Origin: Zoogloeaceae bacterium
GTDB lineage: Bacteria; Pseudomonadota; Gammaproteobacteria; Burkholderiales; Rhodocyclaceae
Reading direction: 5' to 3'
Length of the DNA: 64,000 bases
Assembly (NCBI GenBank): GCA_024235595.1
Contig: JACKMC010000004.1
Coordinates: forward strand, 283,468 to 347,467
The translations under genes were made by a program, and so were the position numbers. This document shows, piece by piece, positions 58,030 to 64,000 of this stretch. Position 1 is the stretch's first letter. Each line of letters begins with the position of its first letter. The notes under the pieces are model-generated. The model saw only the letters and a list, made by a program, of their open reading frames with translations, was not told the origin of the DNA and ran no database searches.

Positions 58030-59178
58030 TCAATCCTTGGCCGGCAGGAACAGGGTCACCCCCCGCCCCGCCTGTTCCGGGTAGCGGGTGCGGTAGGCAT
58101 GGCTGGCCTTCCACTCGGCCTTGTCCCAGCGGCGGGTGCGGGTGTTGGCGTAGTTGAACCACAGCGTATGGTCGGGCCCGCCGCGGGTGATGACACGGGC
58201 CACCGCCGCCTGGTCGGGATGGCGGAAGCGCGCCCCGCTGGTCGAGAAGACATAGTGTTCGGCCTTCACCGCCGCCAGCAGCGGCAAGGTGACGTTGGCC
58301 TGGCTGCCATGGTGCGGCAGCTTGAACACATCCACCGGCAAGGGCACGTCCACGCCATGGCCGCGCAGCTCGGCAAGCCGCGACAGGGCCGCCGCCAGCA
58401 CATCCGGGAAGGCGTCGCCGGCGAGCACGGCCGAACGACCGCCGAATTCGGCCAGCAGCGCGATGCTGCTGCCGTTGGGCTTGGCGCTGTCGTCGCGACT
58501 GGGCGTCATCGCCATCGCCTCGAGGTCTTCGCCGCGGGCGCGCGGCACCCGCGGCTGCGGCGTCTGCGCACTGTGCTCGGCGCGGTGCAGCGCGTCGAGG
58601 TATTTCTGCCAGTCGCGCCCCAGCGCTCCGAGGCGCTCGGGAGTCGGCGACAGCAGCGTGAGCCGCAAACCCCAGTTGAACTGCACCTCGGGCAAGGTAA
58701 AACCCTCGCCATCCTCGCGCATCGCCGCCGCGCCGCCGAAGGCCTCGTTCCACGGCAGCACCCTGCCGCCCTCGCCGCCGGTGAGGATGTCCACCAGACC
58801 CTCGCCATCGCGAAAGCCGCGCGGCCGCGGCGCGTGGCCCGGCAGATGCCGGTAGCCGTTGAACCACACCTCGCCGATCTCGAGCGCGAAGGCGGGGTCG
58901 TCCAGCAGCCGCACGATGCCGCCGATGTGGTCGGCATCGACGTGCGTCACCACCAGCAGCTCGACGCGCCCGCCGGGGATCTCGGCCAGCCGGCCGGCCA
59001 GCCGCGGCGCGGTCGCGGGCGTCCCGCCATCGATCAGCACATGATGGACATCGGCCCCGCGCCGGCAGGTGAGCAGCAGGCAGTCGCCCTCGTCCGCCGG
59101 CAACACCTCGAGCAACAGCCCGTCCGGGTTCGGAGCGCAGATCTGGGTTCGCAATGCGGGCATCGGGGCGACGGTCAT
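58030..59178 (-). CDS. ComEC-like MBL-fold hydrolase inside the hox operon
   Basis: 382 residues. Metal motifs LLVVTHVDADHIGGI, VLIDGGTPATAPRLA, VLAGDAFPDVLAAAL and FKLPHHGSQANVT identify a metallo-beta-lactamase fold of the ComEC/Rec2-like hydrolase group; no signal peptide or membrane helices. It lies 6 bp after hoxY and 13 bp before hoxH, all on the same strand, so it must be co-transcribed with and translated alongside the hydrogenase. Such a gene is not part of standard hoxFUYH(WI) operons; possible roles are maturation, proteolysis-like processing or simple insertion. Function unknown. Confidence 0.88.
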   Translation of the reverse strand: MTVAPMPALRTQICAPNPDGLLLEVLPADEGDCLLLTCRRGADVHHVLIDGGTPATAPRLAGRLAEIPGGRVELLVVTHVDADHIGGIVRLLDDPAFALEIGEVWFNGYRHLPGHAPRPRGFRDGEGLVDILTGGEGGRVLPWNEAFGGAAAMREDGEGFTLPEVQFNWGLRLTLLSPTPERLGALGRDWQKYLDALHRAEHSAQTPQPRVPRARGEDLEAMAMTPSRDDSAKPNGSSIALLAEFGGRSAVLAGDAFPDVLAAALSRLAELRGHGVDVPLPVDVFKLPHHGSQANVTLPLLAAVKAEHYVFSTSGARFRHPDQAAVARVITRGGPDHTLWFNYANTRTRRWDKAEWKASHAYRTRYPEQAGRGVTLFLPAKD

Positions 59179-59184
59179 GTGGCC

Positions 59185-59730
59185 TCAGTCGAAATGCAGC
59201 AAGGGCCCGGTCACCCGGGGCGTTCGGCCATTCACCAGGTCGGAGAGGAACTTCCAGATCGCCTCGCCCGAGGGTGGGCAGCCGGGCAGGAAGTAATCGA
59301 CCCGCACCACTTCGTGAATGGGATGGACCTTGTCGAGCAGCAGCGGCAGCTCCGGATCGTTCGGCACCTGGGCGCGGGCCAGTCCGGGCCGCGACCGGTA
59401 GACCTCGTCGAGGCAGGCGCCGATGTCCAGGTGGTTGCGCTGCGCCGGCAGCCCGCCGTTGATCGCACAGGCACCGAGCGCCACCAGGGTGCGGCAATTG
59501 GCCCGGAATTCGCGCAGCACGTGCACATTCTCGGCGTTGCATACGCCGCCTTCGACCAGCCCGATGTCGCAGGGCCCGCAGTGCTTGATGTCGGTCAGCG
59601 GCGAGCGGTCGAACTCGATCCGCTCGAGCAGCTCGAAGAGGTGTTCGTCGATGTCCAGAAAGGACATGTGGCAGCCGAAGCAGCCGGCCAGCGACACCGT
59701 GGCGACCCTGAGCTTGCGCTGTTCAATCAT
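59185..59730 (-). CDS. hoxY: NAD-reducing hydrogenase small subunit HoxY
   Basis: 181 residues. SLAGCFGCHMSFLDID with the first two Fe-S Cys, VALGACAINGGLPAQRN, and FLPGCPPSGEAIWKF near the C-terminus are the proximal 4Fe-4S small-subunit motifs. It passes electrons from HoxH to HoxU/HoxF. Overlaps the hoxU end by 8 nt. Confidence 0.95.
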   Translation of the reverse strand: MIEQRKLRVATVSLAGCFGCHMSFLDIDEHLFELLERIEFDRSPLTDIKHCGPCDIGLVEGGVCNAENVHVLREFRANCRTLVALGACAINGGLPAQRNHLDIGACLDEVYRSRPGLARAQVPNDPELPLLLDKVHPIHEVVRVDYFLPGCPPSGEAIWKFLSDLVNGRTPRVTGPLLHFD

Positions 59731-60439
59731 CGCTCGCCGCCTCCGGGCGCATCGCCACCTCGTGGATCGGGGCCCGGTCGTAGGTGCGCTCGCCGATCGC
59801 TACCGCAAACCCCACCCGCTTGTGCAGGATCACCCCCACCGGGCAGATGTTGGCGGCCATGTCATCGGCCGCGAAATCGGTATCGGCCAGCCGGCCCGAC
59901 TCGGCATTGACCACCAGATGCTTGTGGATGCCGCGGTTGGTGAGCGCGAACACGCTCTTGCCGTCCTTGTCGCGCGAGGCCCGCACGCACAGCTCGCAGT
60001 AGATGCAGCGGTTGAAGTCGAGCAGCACCTCGGGATGCGAGGCATCGACCGGCCGGTCGGGGAAGAAGTGGTCGAAGCGCGGCGTCAGCATCTCGAGATC
60101 GTAGGCCAGCGCCTGCAACTGGCAGTCGCCGCTCTTTTCGCAGGAGGGGCAGAAGTGATTGCCCTCGACGAACAGCATCTGCAGCAGGGCGCGGCGCTCG
60201 CCGTTCATCTCCGGCGTGTCGCTCTCCACCTCCCACCCTTCCTTGGCCGGCATCGCGCAGCCGGATACATGCCGCCCGGCCACCTTGACGATGCACAGCT
60301 TGCAACTGCCGTGCGGCGGAAAATCGGGATGCCAGCACAGGTGCGGAATGTAGCGCCCGGCCGCGCGCGCCGCCTCGAGGATCGTCTGGCCGGGCTCGAA
60401 GGGCACCGGCTGGCCGTCCAGCAGGAAAGTACCGCTCAT
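59723..60439 (-). CDS. hoxU: NAD-reducing hydrogenase diaphorase subunit HoxU
   Basis: 238 residues, start at ATG 60439 overlapping the hoxF stop. N-terminal 2Fe-2S domain (HLCWHPDF, GSCKLCIVKV), then HFCPSCEKSGDCQLQ and the 4Fe-4S motif NRCIYCELCVRASRD. Electron relay between HoxY and HoxF, homologous to the NuoG N-terminus. Confidence 0.95.
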   Translation of the reverse strand: MSGTFLLDGQPVPFEPGQTILEAARAAGRYIPHLCWHPDFPPHGSCKLCIVKVAGRHVSGCAMPAKEGWEVESDTPEMNGERRALLQMLFVEGNHFCPSCEKSGDCQLQALAYDLEMLTPRFDHFFPDRPVDASHPEVLLDFNRCIYCELCVRASRDKDGKSVFALTNRGIHKHLVVNAESGRLADTDFAADDMAANICPVGVILHKRVGFAVAIGERTYDRAPIHEVAMRPEAASDD

Positions 60440-62241
60440 CGGATCACTCCCGTACCACTGTCGAGATGGGCGCCCGCATCGTCCCGACCGGTCATCTCGC
60501 GGGCGCGGGCCAGCGCACCGTCGAGATCGAAGGCGGGCTGGAAATCCGCGTGCTGGATGCGCCGCTCGTAGGCGGGCCGGAACTTGAGCAGGGTATCGAC
60601 CACCGGGTTCGGCGCGCTCGAGCCCAGCCCGCAGTGGCTGGCGTTCTTGAGCAGGCGGTCGAGCCAGTCGATGTCGGCCAGGTCCTGCAGCGCGCCGTGG
60701 CCGTCGGCGAGCTTGTCCATGTAGCCCTTGAGCAAGGCGGTGCCAACCCGGCACGGGGTGCAGAAGCCGCAGCTCTCGTGGGCGAAGAAGTGCACGAAGT
60801 TGCGCGCCACCTCGAAAATGTCGCGGCTCGAGTCGAACACCATGAAGGCCCCCGCGCTGGGCACGTCCTCGAAGGCGATGCGGCGATGAAACTCGTAGGG
60901 CGCGATGGTCACGCCCGAGGCGCCGCCCACCTGCACCGCGAGCACGTCGACCGCGCCGCAGTCGTCGAGCACCTGCTGGATGCTCACGCCGAAGGGATAC
61001 TCGTACACGCCGGGCCGCGCACAGTCGCCCGAAATCGACAGCAGCTTGGTCCCCGCCGACTGGGCGGTGCCGCTTGCCGCGAAGGCCGCCCCGCCATCGC
61101 GCGCGATGAGGCAGGTCTTGGCCAGCGTCTCGACGTTGTTCACCACCGTGGGGTGGCCGAGGTAGCCATGCGTGACCGGGAAAGGCGGGCGAATCCGCGG
61201 CGTGCCGCGCTTGCCCTCGAGCGACTCCAGCAGCGAGGTCTCCTCGCCGCACACGTAGGCGCCCGCGCCGAGGTGGATGGCGATGTCGAAATCGAAACCC
61301 GTCGCGCCGAGAATCCCCGCGCCCAGCAGGCCGGCCGCGCGGCGCGCCGCCAGCACCGCCTCGAGCCGTGGCCGCAGCCAGGCATATTCGCCGCGCAGGT
61401 ACAGAAAGCCCTCGCGGGCGCCGGTGGCCCAGGCGGCGAGGGTCATGCCCTCGAACACCAGCTCGGCGTGACGGTGCAGCAGCACCCGGTCCTTGAAGGT
61501 GCCGGGCTCGCCCTCGTCGGCGTTGCACACCACCACCTTGCGCTCGCCCGGCGCATCGCGGCAGGCCAGCCATTTCACCGCCGTGGTAAAGCCCGCCCCG
61601 CCACGCCCGCGCAGCCGCGAGGCCTGCACCTGGGCCAGCCAGCCCTCGCGCCCCAGCGCCATCGCCGCGGCCAGCGCCGAGCCGGGGGCAAGGTGCGAAG
61701 TGAGCAGCGCATCGGCACGGCGGATGTTGTCGTCGATGGCGAACAGTTCGGGCGGCCATGCCGCCAGCGGCGTGTCGTGCAGGATCAGGTCGCAGATCTC
61801 GCTCACCCGCTGCGGGTCGAGCCGGCCGATCGCGCGGTCGTTGACCAGCAGCGCCGGCCCCTGGTCGCCCATGCCGGTGCATGAAGTCGTGGAAATCATC
61901 ACCCGGCCGTCCTCGGAGAGCTCACCGGGCCGCACCCCCAGGCGCGCGCACATCGCCTCGCTGAGCGCCTCGCTGCCCAGCATGCGATCGACGATGTTGT
62001 CCGAGAAGCGCACCCGGTAGCGGCCCGCCGGCGCCAGATGCAGGAAGCTGTAGAAACCCGCCACGCCCTCGACGCGGGCACGCGCGATGCCGAGCCTTGC
62101 GGCGAGCCGGCTGATGAGCGCCGGCGGCAGATAGTCGAGGCGTGACTGCAGGCCCACGAGAATCTGGAGCAGCCGGTCCGGGGTCGAACCGACCGCAGTC
62201 AGCACTTCGTCGATCAGGGATTGCGGGACTTCGGTCGTCAT
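60436..62241 (-). CDS. hoxF: NAD-reducing hydrogenase diaphorase subunit HoxF
   Basis: 601 residues, RBS AGGAGG. The N-terminal part (1-165) is a HoxE/NuoE-like thioredoxin fold fused to the NuoF part; in it the first Cys pair is absent (RFSDNIVDRMLGSEAL) and only single Cys in STTSCTGMGDQGP remain, so it probably holds no complete 2Fe-2S cluster. The NuoF part has FMN motif SRLRGRGGAGFTTAVKW, NADH motif GAGAYVCGEETSLLES and 4Fe-4S SCGFCTPCRVGTALL. Transfers electrons to NAD+. First gene of the operon, divergent from nrdJ. Confidence 0.95.
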   Translation of the reverse strand: MTTEVPQSLIDEVLTAVGSTPDRLLQILVGLQSRLDYLPPALISRLAARLGIARARVEGVAGFYSFLHLAPAGRYRVRFSDNIVDRMLGSEALSEAMCARLGVRPGELSEDGRVMISTTSCTGMGDQGPALLVNDRAIGRLDPQRVSEICDLILHDTPLAAWPPELFAIDDNIRRADALLTSHLAPGSALAAAMALGREGWLAQVQASRLRGRGGAGFTTAVKWLACRDAPGERKVVVCNADEGEPGTFKDRVLLHRHAELVFEGMTLAAWATGAREGFLYLRGEYAWLRPRLEAVLAARRAAGLLGAGILGATGFDFDIAIHLGAGAYVCGEETSLLESLEGKRGTPRIRPPFPVTHGYLGHPTVVNNVETLAKTCLIARDGGAAFAASGTAQSAGTKLLSISGDCARPGVYEYPFGVSIQQVLDDCGAVDVLAVQVGGASGVTIAPYEFHRRIAFEDVPSAGAFMVFDSSRDIFEVARNFVHFFAHESCGFCTPCRVGTALLKGYMDKLADGHGALQDLADIDWLDRLLKNASHCGLGSSAPNPVVDTLLKFRPAYERRIQHADFQPAFDLDGALARAREMTGRDDAGAHLDSGTGVIR

Positions 62242-62621
62242 GCATCCTCCTGCGCAGTCGCGGCAATTATACGGCCGGGCCGGCCGGTCGCGGGAGCTTG
62301 CTTCGAGTCACGAGGTCGAAAAGCGGTGAGAGAGGCTTGGTGCAAACATTTCACCTTGCCGCGGGCGCACCGCCGCGGGTGTGTCGAAAGCTCGTCAAAG
62401 CCTTCACATCGAAGCATAAGCGTCTGATTTTTCATCTTTTTCACCTCACGACAGCCGCCCGAAACGCTACTACATCTAGTAGGCCTCCAGCCATTGACGC
62501 ACAAGCAAAATTCGTATCCTATTGATTTTTCTACGTTTATTTTTTTTGCACTTGGGAGGACATCGGAGTACTCTATGCGTCGAATTCACACCTCCCAGTC
62601 CACACGGAAGACCAACAAGAC
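62242..62621. other. intergenic region between divergent hoxF and nrdJ
   Basis: About 380 bp with no gene. It contains an NrdR-box-like palindrome (62467-62482) and, downstream of it, TTGACG (62494-62499) with TATCCT at 62515-62520 as a poor candidate promoter for nrdJ. AT-rich tracts (TTTTCATCTTTTTC, TTATTTTTTTTGC) follow. No B12 riboswitch consensus was recognised. The hoxF promoter was not identified. Confidence 0.45.
62467..62482. promoter_or_regulatory. candidate NrdR box upstream of nrdJ
   Basis: CTACTA-CATC-TAGTAG, 16-bp palindrome whose core ACTACATCTAGT fits the NrdR consensus (acaCwAtATaTwGtgt) at most positions. 140 bp before the nrdJ ATG. NrdR sites usually come in pairs; the second copy was not found. 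Confidence 0.5.
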
Positions 62622-64000
62622 ATGAACACGAGCGTCAATAATCAGGCGACCGTGAAGGCCGACGCCTCCACCCTCGCCTCACAGGAGATTTCCGGGGAAG
62701 TCCTTGTCGAGAAGTATGCCAAGGGCAATGAAAAATCCGTCGCCGAGGTCCGCCAGCGCGTGGCCCGTGCGCTCGCCTCGATCGAAACCGAGGACAAGCG
62801 GGCGCACTGGGAAGCGAAGTTCCTCGAGGCCCAGGAGAAGGGCTTCATCCCCGCCGGGCGCATCAACTCCGCCGCGGGCACCAACCTGCAGGCCACCCTC
62901 ATCAACTGCTTCGTGCAGCCGGTCGGCGACTCGGTCACCGAATCGGTCGACGGGCGCCCCGGCATCTACACCGCCCTCGCCCAGGCCGCCGAGACCATGC
63001 GCCGCGGCGGCGGCGTGGGCTACGACTTCTCCAGCATCCGCCCCAAGGGCGCGCTGGTGAAGGGCACCCAGTCCAATGCCTCGGGGCCGGTATCGTACAT
63101 GCGCGTCTTCGACCGCTCCTGCGAGACCGTGGAATCGGCCGGCGCGCGCCGTGGTGCGCAGATGGGCGTGCTGCGCTGCGACCATCCGGACATCGAGGAA
63201 TTCATCCACGCCAAGGATGAAGGCGACCTCACCAACTTCAACATCTCCGTCGGCGTGACCGATGCCTTCATGAAGGCCGTCGAGGCCGACTCGGATGTCG
63301 AGCTCGCCCACAAGGCCGAGCCCACCGAAGAAATCAAGGAAGCCGGCGCCTACCAGCGCGAGGACGGCCTGTGGGTGTATCGCAAGATCCCGGCGCGCGA
63401 CCTGTGGGACCAGGTCATGCGCTCCACCTATGACCACGCCGAACCGGGCATCCTGTTCCTCGACCGCATCAACCGCGACAACAACCTCTATTACTGCGAG
63501 ACCATCGAGGCCACCAACCCCTGCGCCGAACAGCCGCTGCCGCCCTATGGCTGCTGCTGCCTGGGCTCGATCAACCTCACGCCCTTCGTCAAGAACCCCT
63601 TCGGCGAGAAGGCCGAGTTCGACTTCGCCGCCTTCGGCAAGATCGTCGCGATCTCCACCCGCATGCTCGACAACGTGCTCGAGGCGACCCACTGGCCGCT
63701 CAAGCAGCAGCACGAAGAAGCACAGTCCAAGCGCCGCATCGGCCTCGGCTTCACCGGTCTGGGCAACGCGCTGGCGATGCTGCGCCTGCGCTACGACAGC
63801 GCCGAAGCCTGCGCCATGACCTCACGCATTTCCGAGTTCATGCGCGACCAGGCCTACCTGGCCTCGGTGGACCTGGCCCGCGAGCGCGGCGCCTTCCCGC
63901 TCTTCAACGCCGACATGTACCTGGCCGGCGGCAACTTCGCCTCGCGCCTGCCCAATGAGGTGAAGGACAAGATCCGCAAGCACGGGCTGCGCAACTCGCA
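62622..64000 (+). CDS. nrdJ: adenosylcobalamin-dependent ribonucleotide reductase, class II, 3' truncated
   Basis: Starts at ATG 62622 and stays open to the right edge (about 459 codons seen). KGFIPAGRINSAAGTNLQ, FVQPVGDSVTESVDGRPG, RRGGGVGYDFSSIRPKGA, NASGPVSYMRVFDRSCETVE, RRGAQMGVLRCDHPDIEEF and the active-site region ATNPCAEQPLPPYGCCCLGS are typical of NrdJ. It makes deoxyribonucleotides with coenzyme B12 and works with or without oxygen, useful for a facultative anaerobe. Catalytic C-terminal Cys pair lies outside the window. Confidence 0.94.
   Translation, partial: MNTSVNNQATVKADASTLASQEISGEVLVEKYAKGNEKSVAEVRQRVARALASIETEDKRAHWEAKFLEAQEKGFIPAGRINSAAGTNLQATLINCFVQPVGDSVTESVDGRPGIYTALAQAAETMRRGGGVGYDFSSIRPKGALVKGTQSNASGPVSYMRVFDRSCETVESAGARRGAQMGVLRCDHPDIEEFIHAKDEGDLTNFNISVGVTDAFMKAVEADSDVELAHKAEPTEEIKEAGAYQREDGLWVYRKIPARDLWDQVMRSTYDHAEPGILFLDRINRDNNLYYCETIEATNPCAEQPLPPYGCCCLGSINLTPFVKNPFGEKAEFDFAAFGKIVAISTRMLDNVLEATHWPLKQQHEEAQSKRRIGLGFTGLGNALAMLRLRYDSAEACAMTSRISEFMRDQAYLASVDLARERGAFPLFNADMYLAGGNFASRLPNEVKDKIRKHGLRNS

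Noticed and set aside
56379..58157. 592-codon plus-strand frame across hoxH
   Set aside because: Antisense shadow; hoxH is unambiguous from its metal motifs.

Overview
The window is a high-GC chromosomal segment of a betaproteobacterium, most likely Rhodocyclales (Thauera/Azoarcus-like). This rests on the gene content: a DUF3567 protein, rnfABCDGE followed by nth, aat plus bpt, a PEP-CTERM-tagged protein, a soluble NAD-reducing hydrogenase (hoxFUYH) and a B12-dependent ribonucleotide reductase. No rRNA, tRNA, CRISPR array or intact mobile element was found. Genes are dense, often with ATGA start/stop overlaps; both window edges cut a gene (phoH-like at the left, nrdJ at the right).

Layout. 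0-5 kb: PhoH-like ATPase, a cNMP/CBS/DUF294 signalling protein coupled to a DnaQ-like protein that has lost catalytic acids, a DUF2726 protein and an NlpC/P60 hydrolase. 5-10 kb: a ferric-iron ABC transporter in three separate transcription units, with a good Fur-type palindrome before the binding-protein gene. 9.8-12.8 kb: two N-degron transferases (aat, bpt), a small barrel-like protein and pyrD. 12.9-19.4 kb: the Rnf electron-transfer operon, nth and a DUF1841 gene. 19.4-25 kb: an accessory, decayed region with an IS1380-type transposase relic, a TolC-family fragment, a DUF1499 gene, a PEP-CTERM alpha-carbonic anhydrase, a decayed REP-associated transposase and a two-gene operon with a small HExxH protein.

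25-38 kb: tpm, two c-type cytochromes, a MoxR ATPase and a CoxE-like VWA protein separated by a large membrane-anchored TIR protein, an MBL-fold protein, a MarR regulator divergent from a ClC transporter, htpG and a chemotaxis receptor. 38-42.7 kb: greB, two small conserved proteins, metY, an alpha/beta hydrolase and a DUF2189 membrane protein. 42.7-48.3 kb: an acidic amino-acid cluster (aspA, LysR regulator, dicarboxylate/amino-acid symporter, double-domain aspartate/glutamate racemase-like protein) with a clear LysR-type operator and promoter. 48.3-55.6 kb: a nuclease/phosphatase-family protein, a PilZ-like protein, a ferric-reductase-like flavocytochrome coupled to a cytochrome b5-like protein, a Zn/Co exporter and two tandem HDOD proteins. 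55.6-62.2 kb (minus): hoxF-hoxU-hoxY-MBL-hoxH-hoxW-ybaN, with an unexpected ComEC-like MBL hydrolase gene between the hydrogenase subunit genes. The hyp maturation genes are not in the window. 62.6 kb onward: nrdJ, preceded by an NrdR-box-like palindrome.

The best candidates for something undescribed are the TIR protein wedged into the MoxR/VWA pair, the MBL gene inside the hox operon, the half-degenerate double racemase in the aspartate cluster, and the secreted HExxH protein plus membrane protein pair in the decayed region.
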